From assembly GCA_949292775.1 (NCBI GenBank), contig CASFBL010000003.1, positions 55,549-119,548 of the forward strand: DNA of 64,000 bases. The letters are read 5' to 3'. Position numbers and translations under genes: made by a program. Position 1 is the stretch's first letter, and each line of letters opens with the position of its first letter. Under the pieces are notes generated by a model. It was not told the DNA's origin. It worked only from the letters and a program-made list of their open reading frames with translations, and made no database searches. This document shows positions 15,378-23,664 of this stretch, piece by piece. Source of the DNA: an uncultured Eubacteriales bacterium. GTDB lineage: Bacteria > Bacillota > Clostridia > Oscillospirales > Acutalibacteraceae.

Positions 15378-16979
15378 TTACGCGTGCTCGTCGGAAAGCA
15401 CGGCTTCGGCGCAGCGAATACCGTCCACTGCGGCAGAGACGATACCGCCGGCATAGCCCGCGCCCTCGCCGCAGGGGTAAAGGCCGCTTATTTTGGTTTG
15501 GAAAAATTCGTCGCGCAGAATACGCACCGGTGATGATGAGCGCGTTTCAGGCCCCGTAAGAACTGCCTGATCGCAGGCAAATCCTGAAAGCATCGTGTCC
15601 ATTTTCACAAGTCCGGCGCACATAGTCTCCGTGACCGCTTTCGGCAGAATATCGCGCAAATTGCAAAGCCGCACGCCGGTGGGGCAGGTCGGGTGCACAT
15701 CGCCGAGCGCCGTGGAGGCTTCGCCGCGCAGGAAGTCGCCGACCAGGGTCGCGGGGGCGGTGTAATCCCCGCCGCCGAGCTGAAAGGCTTTTTGCTCAAT
15801 TTCCCGCTGGAAATACATGCCGGCTAACGGGTGGTCGCTTGGGAAATGCTCCGGTTCAATGCCGACAAGCAAAGCGGAATTGGCGTTTTCCCCATCACGC
15901 GCATATTCGCTCATGCCGTTGGTGACAACTGTCCCCTCTTCACTTGAAGCGCAGACGACCGTGCCGCCCGGGCACATACAAAAGGTGTAAGCCCCGCGCC
16001 CGCCGTAGGGGTGGCAGGCCAATTTATAATCCGCCGCGTGCAGTTTCGGGTGCGTAAACATTTCACCGTATTGTGAACGATTGATCATTTCCTGCCGGTG
16101 CTCAACGCGCGCGCCGACTGAAAAGGCTTTTTGCTGAATCGGAATGCCCTTGTGATAGAGCATTTCCACCGTGTCCCGCGCGGAATGGCCAATCGCCAAA
16201 ATGACCGCGTCCGTTTCAAAATCCTCGGGTGCGTGGCCTTTTTCTTCGAGCGTGACCCCCTGCACCGCGCCGTTGTATATTAAAATATCGGTAAGCTTTG
16301 TGTTAAACCGAATTTCGCCGCCGAGCCGCAAAACCTCTTCGCGCATAGAGCGCACAACGCACGCGAGCTTGTCCGTGCCGACATGGGGCTTGGCGCTGTA
16401 AAGAATTTCTTCGGGTGCGCCGTGGCGGACAAACTGTGTCAGCACCTCGCGCTGGCGATAGTTTTTGGTGCCGGTATTGAGTTTGCCGTCAGAAAATGTT
16501 CCCGCGCCACCTTCGCCGAACTGCACATTGGAGTCGGGGTTTAGCCGGCGGGTCATAAAGAAGCTTTGCACCGATTTTTGCCGTTTTTCTACCTGTTCGC
16601 CGCGCTCCACGACCAACGGACGAAGTCCCGCGCGCGCAAGCATCAGCGCCGCAAACATACCGGCAGGGCCGAAGCCCACCACGACCGGGCGAAGTGCAGA
16701 GCGCCGGCGGCTTTCGGGAAGCACATATTCATCAATGACCGCTTTGCTCACTTTCGGGTTATGGACGCGCGCGAGTACACGGTCTTCGTCGCCGGAGACG
16801 GTCACATCCACCGCGTAAATAAAACGAATGTCGTCTTTCTTGCGGCAATCGAGAGATTTTTTGAAAATCGAAAGGCTTTCAATGCCGCTTTTCGGAATTT
16901 TCAGCGCTTTTGCCGCGAGTGCAGGCAGTTCCTGCTCGTCGCCGTCCAGCGGTATTTTCAGTTCGTTGATTCGAATCAC
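15378..16979 (-). CDS. FAD-dependent oxidoreductase (COG2509-like)
   Basis: 533 residues from GTG 16979, whose GTGA overlaps the stop of the upstream gene; AAAGGAG lies just before. An N-terminal ~90-residue domain precedes a Rossmann FAD motif (VVVGFGPAGMFAALMLARAG) near residue 100. FGEGGAGTFSDGKLNT and a C-terminal GEGAGYAGGIVSAAVDG motif follow, typical of this uncharacterised dehydrogenase family. The reaction is unknown. It follows a second flavoprotein gene and the Feo group, suggesting one redox/iron-related operon. Confidence 0.85.
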   Translation of the reverse strand: MIRINELKIPLDGDEQELPALAAKALKIPKSGIESLSIFKKSLDCRKKDDIRFIYAVDVTVSGDEDRVLARVHNPKVSKAVIDEYVLPESRRRSALRPVVVGFGPAGMFAALMLARAGLRPLVVERGEQVEKRQKSVQSFFMTRRLNPDSNVQFGEGGAGTFSDGKLNTGTKNYRQREVLTQFVRHGAPEEILYSAKPHVGTDKLACVVRSMREEVLRLGGEIRFNTKLTDILIYNGAVQGVTLEEKGHAPEDFETDAVILAIGHSARDTVEMLYHKGIPIQQKAFSVGARVEHRQEMINRSQYGEMFTHPKLHAADYKLACHPYGGRGAYTFCMCPGGTVVCASSEEGTVVTNGMSEYARDGENANSALLVGIEPEHFPSDHPLAGMYFQREIEQKAFQLGGGDYTAPATLVGDFLRGEASTALGDVHPTCPTGVRLCNLRDILPKAVTETMCAGLVKMDTMLSGFACDQAVLTGPETRSSSPVRILRDEFFQTKISGLYPCGEGAGYAGGIVSAAVDGIRCAEAVLSDEHA

Positions 16980-18193
16980 GGTGTATTCTCCTTTATAACG
17001 GCTTCGCCGGCAGCGCGCCCAGAGCTCCACGCCCAATGCAAATTAAATCCGCCGCAGCCGCCGTCTACATTCAGGCTTTCGCCGCACACATAAAGATTTT
17101 TATATTTTTTCGATTGTAAAGTTTTGCTGTCAAACTCTCTGCAATCCGCCCCGCCTGCAGTAACCTGTGCAAAATCAAAACCCCGCACGGTTTCGACTGG
17201 CACCGTAAAATTCCGAATTTTTTCCGCCACCGCCGCAAGTTGCTTTTGAGAAAGCAATTTTACCGGCGTGTCGTTATGAATCCGGCAGGTAAGCAGCAAA
17301 TAAGAGGCAAGATTTCGCGGCAAAACGCCCTCCAAAAGCGTAAGCGCGGCTTTTTCGGGGTTCTGCTTAGCTGTTTTTTGCAAAAATTCTGTAAGCACCT
17401 GCGATTCTATTTGAGGCAAGCAATTCAGCTTTACAGAAAATTGCTTTTCAGGCGCAGTGGAAACAAGGCGCGACAACTGCATAATCGGAATGCCCGACAG
17501 CCCGTAATCCGTAAACTGCACTTCGCCGCCGATTTGATAGACCGGCTCGTTTTTGCAAAACAGCGTCACGGCGCAGTCACACCGCACGCCTTTGAGTGTT
17601 TTCGGAAAGTCTTTGCACACAAGCGCGGTCAGCGCAGGCGCGGGAGAAATCACGGTGTGCCCGAGCTTTCGCAGCAAGGAAAACGCGCCGCCGTCTGTGC
17701 CTTGTGTCGGTGCGGCGCTCCCGCCTGCACAAAGCAAAAGCACATCGCAGAAATATTGATTGTTTAACCGAAATCCGCCGTTTTCCGGGCGGACATCGGT
17801 AATTTCACAGTCGGTCACAAGTCTAATGGCAAGGCGTTGGGCTTCACAGAGAAGCGTTCCCCGAACGGCGGACGCCTGCCCGGAAACCGGGTACACGCGC
17901 CCCATTTCCTCCTCTTTGGTCAAAAGCCCGATATTGTGAAAAAAGGCACGGTTGCTTTCGGGCGGCAGGGCTTTAAGCACAGTCGCTGCAAATCCAGTGT
18001 CGCCGAAATAGTCCGCAGGCCCGGCTCCTGTGTTGGTTAAATTACACCGGCCGTTGCCGGTCGCCAAAATCTTTTTCAAAGGCTTTTGCAGGCGCTCGTA
18101 AATTGTCACTGTAAAGTCTTTTGACTTTCGTGCAATCGTAATCGCAGCGGCAAAACCGGAAGCGCCGCCGCCGACAACAGCTACGCGTTTCAC
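16976..18193 (-). CDS. HI0933/YhiN-family flavoprotein
   Basis: 405 residues. The N-terminal dinucleotide-binding motif VVGGGASGFAAAI and the family signature KKILATGNGRCNLTNTG are near residues 6 and 44. The C-terminal CGESLNVDGGCGGFN motif is also typical. Related proteins (BaiN/RdsA type) are flavin-dependent; the substrate is not predictable here. The stop overlaps the next gene's GTG by four bases and its start overlaps the stop of the DtxR-type regulator. Confidence 0.85.
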   Translation of the reverse strand: MKRVAVVGGGASGFAAAITIARKSKDFTVTIYERLQKPLKKILATGNGRCNLTNTGAGPADYFGDTGFAATVLKALPPESNRAFFHNIGLLTKEEEMGRVYPVSGQASAVRGTLLCEAQRLAIRLVTDCEITDVRPENGGFRLNNQYFCDVLLLCAGGSAAPTQGTDGGAFSLLRKLGHTVISPAPALTALVCKDFPKTLKGVRCDCAVTLFCKNEPVYQIGGEVQFTDYGLSGIPIMQLSRLVSTAPEKQFSVKLNCLPQIESQVLTEFLQKTAKQNPEKAALTLLEGVLPRNLASYLLLTCRIHNDTPVKLLSQKQLAAVAEKIRNFTVPVETVRGFDFAQVTAGGADCREFDSKTLQSKKYKNLYVCGESLNVDGGCGGFNLHWAWSSGRAAGEAVIKENTP

Positions 18194-18603
18194 GGCTCAC
18201 GCACCTCCTCCACGCTCCGCTTTTCAAGGTATTCATACATTTTTTCCACCGTTTCCGCGCTCAGCACATGCTCCATGCGGCAGGCGTCGGACTCCGCGAG
18301 CGCTTCGCTGACACCAAGCGTGTCCAGCAAAAACCGGCGAATCATTTTGTGCCGGCGCAGCACATTGGCGGCATGTGACTCCCCGGTGGGCGTCAGAAAG
18401 ATGCCGCCGTAAGCTTCGTGCCGCAGCAGGCCTTTTTCCCGCAGCTGCGCTACCGCGTGCGTAACGCTGGGTTTAGAAACCCCGAGCGAAGCCGCAATAT
18501 CGGTCACGCGGACAGGGTTTTCGGGGTTTTCCAAGGACAATACAAATACAGTTTCCAAATAATCCTCCGCTGAGGCGGTGATGTTATGTCTTTTATTTTC
18601 CAT
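18190..18603 (-). CDS. DtxR/MntR-family metal-dependent transcriptional regulator
   Basis: 137 residues from ATG 18603; the frame is open further upstream inside the Cys-rich gene but family homology begins at MENKRHNITASAEDYLE. A winged-helix DNA-binding domain (VTDIAASLGVSKPSVTHAV) is followed by a metal-binding/dimerisation domain with MEHVLS. There is no SH3-like third domain, as in MntR. It probably senses Fe2+ or Mn2+ and may control the feo genes upstream. It overlaps the neighbouring genes on both sides. Confidence 0.85.
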   Translation of the reverse strand: MENKRHNITASAEDYLETVFVLSLENPENPVRVTDIAASLGVSKPSVTHAVAQLREKGLLRHEAYGGIFLTPTGESHAANVLRRHKMIRRFLLDTLGVSEALAESDACRMEHVLSAETVEKMYEYLEKRSVEEVREP

Positions 18604-18787
18604 CTCGATTCTTTTCCCTGTGCACACAGTTTGCACAATCCGCACCGTGCCCTTTGCAGCCGTCACAGCTGTCACAACCGTTGCAGCCGTCACAGCCACC
18701 GTGTTTCCAAGTGCGTGCTTTTTTATAAATCAGTGTTCCGACCGCTAAGACGGCCAGAACAACAATGACAACATCTATCGGAGACAT
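18593..18787 (-). CDS. FeoB-associated Cys-rich membrane protein
   Basis: 64 residues: one membrane helix (about 4-21) followed by a Cys-dense tail with eight cysteines in CxxC-like spacing (GCDGCNGCDSCDGC and DCANC). This small family is found directly downstream of feoB, as here, and may handle Fe2+ on the inner face or assist FeoB in the manner of FeoC; function is unproven. Confidence 0.85.
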   Translation of the reverse strand: MSPIDVVIVVLAVLAVGTLIYKKARTWKHGGCDGCNGCDSCDGCKGHGADCANCVHREKNRDGK

Positions 18788-18799
18788 ATGCCTTTCTCC

Positions 18800-20851
18800 T
18801 TACAGAACGACCTTGCAAATATTATAAACAATAAAGGTAATCACCCACGCGGTGACCGCCTGGAAGCCCAGCGCAATCGCCGTCCATTTTCTGGAATTCA
18901 TTTCGCGGCGAAGCGTCGCAACAGCCGCCATACACGGAATGAACAACAGGCAGAACACCATAAAGGAATAGGCGGCGGCAGGGGTATAAGCAGAAGCGAC
19001 AATGTCAGAAATCGCGCCTGAATCACCTGCGCCCTGCAAAATACCCATCGTGCTGACAATGGATTCGCGGGCGATAAGACCTGAAATCATGGACACAGAG
19101 GATTTCCAGTCGCCAAAGCCGAGCGGCGCAAAAATCGGCGCGACAAACGAGCCGATTACGCCCAAAATGCTTTCTTCGGAATTTTCCACATGCTGTAACG
19201 AGAAGTTGAAATACTGGCAGAACCAAATTACAACGCTCGCGCCCAAAAGCACCGTGCCCGCCTTGGTCATAAAGTCCTTAATACGGTCATACAAATGCAG
19301 TCCAAGCGTTTTTGCCGTGGGCAGGCGATACGGAGGCAGTTCCATGACAAACGGCGCGTGACCGCCTTTTAAGACGGTTTTTTGCAAAATAAACGCCGAG
19401 AGAATCGCCACAAGCATACCGAGCAAATAAAGACTGCCGACCACAAGCCCGCGGTTCGACGGGAAGAATGCCAAAATGAACATGGAATAGACCGGCATTT
19501 TCGCGCTGCATGACATAAACGGAATGAGCATCATAGTAATACGGCGGTCTTTTTCGTTTTCCAAAGTCCGCGTTGCCATAATTGCCGGGACCGAACAGCC
19601 GAAGCCCATAATCATCGGCACAAAAGATTTACCCGAAAGGCCAATGGAGTGGAGTGCTTTGTCCATGATAAACGCCGCGCGCGACATATAACCGCTGTCT
19701 TCCAAAATCGAAAGGAAAAAGAACAGCAGTAAAATCTGCGGGAAGAACGAGAGCACTGCGCCCACGCCGCCGATAACGCCGTCGCAGACAAGCCCCACCG
19801 CCCAGTCGGACGCGCCGATAGACACAAGCCCGTTTCGCACCCACGAGGCAAAAATCTCGTTGATGAGCTTGTCGACAAGGTCGGTAAGATTGGCACCGAG
19901 TGCGCCGAAGGTGATGTAAAAAATCAACAGCATCAGCCCGAAAAACAGCGGAATGGCAAGATATTTATTGGTAACCACGCGGTCTATCTTATCGGAAACG
20001 GTCAGGTGCCCCGCTTCGTGGGCGCGTTTGACGCATTTGTCGGTTATAGCGCATATGTATTTATATTTCTGGTCTGCAATGACCATTTCACGGTCAATAT
20101 TTTTGGTTTCAAGCTCCGACACAATCGCTTCAATACAGCTAAGCTTTGTGTCGCTTAAAGAAAGTGTTTCGAGCGTCGGCTCGTCGCCCTCAATTAGCTT
20201 AACTGCCGACCAGCGCAGGGGCAGGCTCTTTGCTTTGCACTCTTCGGCAATCAGTTCTTCAATGCGCAAAACTGCCTTGCGCACAAGCCCCGTGTAAATG
20301 TCCGGCGGCGCGCACATATTATTGTGTTTGTCCATATGACGGCCGGCGGTGTCGCTGCCGTGCACCGCTTCGTGATTGGCCGCGTGCAAAAGCTTGTGGA
20401 TGCCCGTCCCCTTTGCCGCGGAAATCGGCACGACGCGAATGCCCAAAAGCGCTGACAGCATTTCAACATCAATACTGTCGCCGTTTTTTTCGACCATATC
20501 AATCATGTTGAGCGCAATCACCATCGGAATCCCGAGTTCCGCAAGCTGCAGACTCAAATACAGATTGCGCTCCAGATTTGTCGCGTCCACAATATTGATA
20601 ATCAAATCCGGTTTTTCATCGATGATATAGTTGCGGGTAACGATCTCCTCCATGGAATAGGGCGAGAGCGAATAGATGCCCGGCAAATCCACAATGGAAG
20701 CGTCCATATTGTCGTGGGTGATTTTGCCTTCCTTTTTTTCCACGGTTACGCCCGGCCAGTTGCCGACATACTGGTTGGAGCCGGTTACTGCGTTAAACAG
20801 CGTGGTCTTCCCGCAGTTGGGATTGCCCGCAAGTGCATAGCGATAACCCAT
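18800..20851 (-). CDS. feoB: Ferrous iron transport protein B
   Basis: 683 residues. An N-terminal G domain has P-loop GNPNCGKTTLFN, GVTVEKKEG, DLPGIYSLSP and ALNMIDM. A helical spacer and a C-terminal membrane domain with about eight helices and two gate regions follow, including a Cys-containing GFGCSVPAIMATR segment. FeoB moves Fe2+ into the cell with nucleotide hydrolysis in the G domain. feoA ends two bases upstream; a Cys-rich partner and a DtxR-type regulator follow. Confidence 0.97.
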   Translation of the reverse strand: MGYRYALAGNPNCGKTTLFNAVTGSNQYVGNWPGVTVEKKEGKITHDNMDASIVDLPGIYSLSPYSMEEIVTRNYIIDEKPDLIINIVDATNLERNLYLSLQLAELGIPMVIALNMIDMVEKNGDSIDVEMLSALLGIRVVPISAAKGTGIHKLLHAANHEAVHGSDTAGRHMDKHNNMCAPPDIYTGLVRKAVLRIEELIAEECKAKSLPLRWSAVKLIEGDEPTLETLSLSDTKLSCIEAIVSELETKNIDREMVIADQKYKYICAITDKCVKRAHEAGHLTVSDKIDRVVTNKYLAIPLFFGLMLLIFYITFGALGANLTDLVDKLINEIFASWVRNGLVSIGASDWAVGLVCDGVIGGVGAVLSFFPQILLLFFFLSILEDSGYMSRAAFIMDKALHSIGLSGKSFVPMIMGFGCSVPAIMATRTLENEKDRRITMMLIPFMSCSAKMPVYSMFILAFFPSNRGLVVGSLYLLGMLVAILSAFILQKTVLKGGHAPFVMELPPYRLPTAKTLGLHLYDRIKDFMTKAGTVLLGASVVIWFCQYFNFSLQHVENSEESILGVIGSFVAPIFAPLGFGDWKSSVSMISGLIARESIVSTMGILQGAGDSGAISDIVASAYTPAAAYSFMVFCLLFIPCMAAVATLRREMNSRKWTAIALGFQAVTAWVITFIVYNICKVVL

Positions 20852-20853
20852 GC

Positions 20854-21087
20854 TTAGTCCTCCGTTTCCACGGTAATGCCCTGCGCCTCGGATTTTCGAA
20901 GGCTCAGCTCATACCCTCTGACATTGATTTCAATCGGGTCGCCCATCGGCGCCGCCTTGCGCATGATGACCACAGCGCCGGGCGTAATGCCCATATCAAT
21001 GATATGCCGGCGGACAGCGCCCGAGCACTCTAACGAAACGACCTTGCTTTTCTGACCGATTTTCAGTTTGTTCAACGGAATAATCAT
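20854..21087 (-). CDS. feoA: Ferrous iron transport protein A
   Basis: 77 residues from ATG 21087, with GGAAGGG upstream; the in-frame TTG at 21102 overlaps that site. SH3-like FeoA domain with the LECSGAVRRHIIDMGITPG signature. It acts as a cytoplasmic partner of FeoB. First gene of the Feo operon. Confidence 0.93.
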   Translation of the reverse strand: MIIPLNKLKIGQKSKVVSLECSGAVRRHIIDMGITPGAVVIMRKAAPMGDPIEINVRGYELSLRKSEAQGITVETED

Positions 21088-21132
21088 ACTGTTCCCTTCC
21101 AAATGTTGCTTGAATCTAACTTTTATAATATT

Positions 21133-21161
21133 ATATTACTGCACCATACAGTTTCTGTCAA
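21133..21161 (-). promoter_or_regulatory. Promoter of the feo operon
   Basis: TTGACA (21156-21161), 17-base spacer, TAATAT (21133-21138) on the minus strand. A very AT-rich stretch follows; a DtxR/MntR or Fur operator is expected here but none could be named with confidence. Confidence 0.6.
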
Positions 21162-21164
21162 TAT

Positions 21165-21204
21165 AAAATCCCGGCCGCAGAAGAATTTCTGACGCCGGGA
21201 TTTT
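21165..21204 (-). terminator. Terminator of the ECF sigma operon
   Basis: 11-bp perfect arms (21165-21175 with 21194-21204) ending the minus-strand operon just before the feoA promoter. Confidence 0.8.
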
Positions 21205-21205
21205 A

Positions 21206-21406
21206 TTACTGCCGTTTTATTTTTTTCAAAAGCTTGCTGTTATATTTAAACACAGATTCCAGAATTCTTTGACTGTTTTCACTGATAAATACAACCGTCA
21301 CATTGGAACGCAACGGCCGCACTCTGGCTTTCATGCGCTCACAAAGCGCTTTAGAGGGACGGAAAGACTGCACCGCCTGCTGAAGTATGGTTTCAAAAGA
21401 ATTCAT
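21206..21406 (-). CDS. Small protein after an ECF sigma factor, unknown
   Basis: 66 residues from ATG 21406, placed by CGGAGGTG upstream. It is basic (KYNSKLLKKIKRQ at the end), has one Cys, and no membrane segment or known motif. It starts just after the sigma factor stop and precedes the terminator, so it is the last gene of a three-gene unit. It might modulate the sigma factor, but nothing in the sequence proves that. Confidence 0.65.
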   Translation of the reverse strand: MNSFETILQQAVQSFRPSKALCERMKARVRPLRSNVTVVFISENSQRILESVFKYNSKLLKKIKRQ

Positions 21407-21407
21407 A

Positions 21408-21896
21408 TTAAAGCACCTCCGTTGCAAGTTGTTTTGAAAATTCCTGTTTAGCTTTTTGAAGTCTTGTGCGAACTGCCGACGCGCTAATGCCTAAAAGCGT
21501 GCCGATTTCTTCACTGGTAAAGCCGAAGTTTTTTAAGGTAAGCAGTTCGCGTGTGTCGCGGTCAAGCGCATCAAACGCCAGCCGCACAGACAGCCGCTGC
21601 ATATCGTCCGCCGCCGGCTGCCCCTCGTTTTGCATCAGTTTTTCCTGTGCACCGCGGTCGGCATAGGCATGCCGCAAATAATCGTTTTTTAAATTAACGG
21701 CACATCGAAACACCCATGCGCGCCAGTTGTCCGCAATTTTTCCGATGTCTATCGCCTTCCACACCCGCAAGAAAATTTCCTGAGTCAAATCCTCTGCAAC
21801 TAAAGCACCAAAGCAGATGTTAAAATAGGCATAAACATCGCTCACCAGCGCGTCATAAACGCTTTCAAAGGCCGTATTTTTTTCGGCCGGCGTCAT
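21408..21896 (-). CDS. ECF-type RNA polymerase sigma factor
   Basis: 162 residues. Region 2 includes LVAEDLTQEIFLRVWKAID and WRAWVFRCAVNLKNDYLR; region 4 has FGFTSEEIGTLLGISASAVR. No extra C-terminal domain. It would redirect RNA polymerase to an unknown regulon. Its ATG overlaps the end of the upstream gene by four bases, so both are likely made together. No classical anti-sigma gene with a zinc-binding domain and membrane helix is next to it. Confidence 0.88.
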   Translation of the reverse strand: MTPAEKNTAFESVYDALVSDVYAYFNICFGALVAEDLTQEIFLRVWKAIDIGKIADNWRAWVFRCAVNLKNDYLRHAYADRGAQEKLMQNEGQPAADDMQRLSVRLAFDALDRDTRELLTLKNFGFTSEEIGTLLGISASAVRTRLQKAKQEFSKQLATEVL

Positions 21897-22771
21897 CGTT
21901 TCTGAATTTTGCCGACATCATACGCGAGAAGCTGCACCTCGTCAAAGGTCTTTTTCGTTGCCTTAATGGAAGCAATATCCACAAAAGCCACTACCTTTTC
22001 GCGTAAAAGTTCCGGCGTAACATCCTTATTAATTTTAACGCTCGCGATGTCACTTAAAAGCAATTTCCCCTCCACGCTCTCTAAAAGGCTTTTGCTGACC
22101 GTAAACTCTGCAAGGTTGCCCCGAAGCAAAATAGAATCTCCGCGCGTGTCTGCAAACAGAACCTGTTTTCCCTCTAACTGAATATCACTTGCCCGCACAC
22201 TGGGATCGGCAATGATCAGCTGCGCACAAACCTCACCGTGTGCGTCTTTGCCAACCGACTGAATGACCGCAGCGGATTTGGCGTAATATCGATTTTTGCC
22301 GTCGCCCGAAAAATAGGATGCCGGCAAAACCGCCTGCGGCGCTAAAATCTTAGCATTCCGGAAATCAAACAGCTGCATTTCACCGTTTAAAGACAAAATT
22401 TCAACTTTCCCGCTGTTGCTTTTATCGTTGCGCAAAATGCCGTTAACCAAAAGACAGACATGCTTTGTTTCGGAAAGCGGCAAAACGGTTACATCGCCGT
22501 TTACAAGGTAAAGCACTGTTTGATTGTCCGGCAGGCAGGCGTCGTCCAGTGTAAGTTCTCCGTTGAATGTGCTGATTTGCGCACTGCTGTCGGCGTAAAT
22601 GGTAGCGGCAACATTGTGCATTTCAATTTTAGCAAATGCAGCACGCGTCGCGGCATCGGCTTCTTCCGGTAAAATGACCAAGGCTGAATTGGTGATAGAT
22701 TCAATTTCACTTGCCGCCTCCACCGAATTGTATTTTCGCAAGTCACAGGCAACTACATTTTTAAATTTCAT
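21893..22771 (-). CDS. Unknown 292-residue protein coupled to an ECF sigma factor
   Basis: No family recognised. There is no signal peptide or membrane helix. The middle part is rich in short beta-strand-like segments separated by Asn/Gly turns (VNGDVTVLPL, VNGILRNDKS, LSLNGEMQLFDF), suggesting a repetitive beta fold comparable to polymer-forming proteins. The last ~60 residues (VTPELLREKVVAFVDIASIK) look like a separate motif. Strong ribosome binding site AAAGGAG before the ATG. The four-base overlap with the sigma gene suggests a partner, possibly a cytoplasmic regulator. Confidence 0.7.
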   Translation of the reverse strand: MKFKNVVACDLRKYNSVEAASEIESITNSALVILPEEADAATRAAFAKIEMHNVAATIYADSSAQISTFNGELTLDDACLPDNQTVLYLVNGDVTVLPLSETKHVCLLVNGILRNDKSNSGKVEILSLNGEMQLFDFRNAKILAPQAVLPASYFSGDGKNRYYAKSAAVIQSVGKDAHGEVCAQLIIADPSVRASDIQLEGKQVLFADTRGDSILLRGNLAEFTVSKSLLESVEGKLLLSDIASVKINKDVTPELLREKVVAFVDIASIKATKKTFDEVQLLAYDVGKIQKR

Positions 22772-22799
22772 GTTTTGCGGCTCCTTTCGATTGTTTTCC

Positions 22800-22846
22800 C
22801 TTTCAAAAAGAAAGACGCAAACAGGAAGAAATCTGTCTGCGTCTTT
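22800..22846 (-). terminator. Terminator after the anchored partner of the GPH symporter
   Basis: Stem 22811-22819 with 22838-22846, extended by ACAG/CTGT inside, and a T-rich tail on the minus strand. Confidence 0.8.
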
Positions 22847-22858
22847 TCTGCTTACAAA

Positions 22859-23662
22859 TCAGGCAGCAATATCCACATACCACTGAGAGCCAACCTGCAC
22901 CAGCGTGTAAGGCTGTTCAAAATTTTGACCGTCCACGGAATAACGGCAAGTCACCTCACACACGCCGGCAATGTCGGAAAGCGCAATGCCGAACGATTCG
23001 AGTTGGGCTTTTCTTGACTCGGAAATTGTCGATTTATAGGTTTCGAGCTCGTCGTCGGAATAGGTCTTTGTAACTTGTGCAGAAAGGGTTTCCGCCTGGA
23101 GGCTGTTTGCCTCGCTGTATGCCTGCACGCTAGCTTCGAAACACTCAACTGCTTCATCTTCAGAGCTTGCCGGTTCGCTGAAGATTGCCTCGTGCTGTTT
23201 TGCATATTCCTGCATATACAGCGACAACACGCTGTCGAGCGTCTTGTCGGTATTGCCCGCAATGATTTCTGCATAATACGCGTCCATCACTTTGGAAATC
23301 TCGGTTTTCAGGTTGCCCTCTTCTTCAGGCGTGCGCTCTTTGGCTTCGTAATCCGCCTGAATGACAGGCTTTACATAATTATTGCGAAAATAATCGCCGA
23401 GATACTGATTGGTAATCAGCGTAGAATATTTTAACGAGTTAAAATCGTCTTTGCCGATGACTTCGTTTGTGCAATATTGCTCAGCGACCTGTTCGGGATA
23501 AAGCATAGCAAAGGTGTTTTTGTAATGGATGCCCGTGGCAATGCACAAAAACAGAATGACAGCCACAATTGCAACAATAGCATACGCCGAATCAAACTTT
23601 TTCGTTACATTTTCGTCTGCCACATGCATTTTGACACCCTGCATTTTCTTCTCTTTTGCCAT
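22859..23662 (-). CDS. Membrane-anchored extracytoplasmic protein, unknown
   Basis: 267 residues: a short cytoplasmic N-terminus, one membrane helix at about 27-44, then a long polar, helix-rich outer region with many Glu and Tyr residues. The last ~40 residues (YSVDGQNFEQPYTLVQVGSQ) look like a small beta domain. No known family. It starts two bases after the symporter stop with its own GGAGG, so the two proteins are made together and may interact. Confidence 0.75.
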   Translation of the reverse strand: MAKEKKMQGVKMHVADENVTKKFDSAYAIVAIVAVILFLCIATGIHYKNTFAMLYPEQVAEQYCTNEVIGKDDFNSLKYSTLITNQYLGDYFRNNYVKPVIQADYEAKERTPEEEGNLKTEISKVMDAYYAEIIAGNTDKTLDSVLSLYMQEYAKQHEAIFSEPASSEDEAVECFEASVQAYSEANSLQAETLSAQVTKTYSDDELETYKSTISESRKAQLESFGIALSDIAGVCEVTCRYSVDGQNFEQPYTLVQVGSQWYVDIAA

Positions 23663-23664
23663 GA

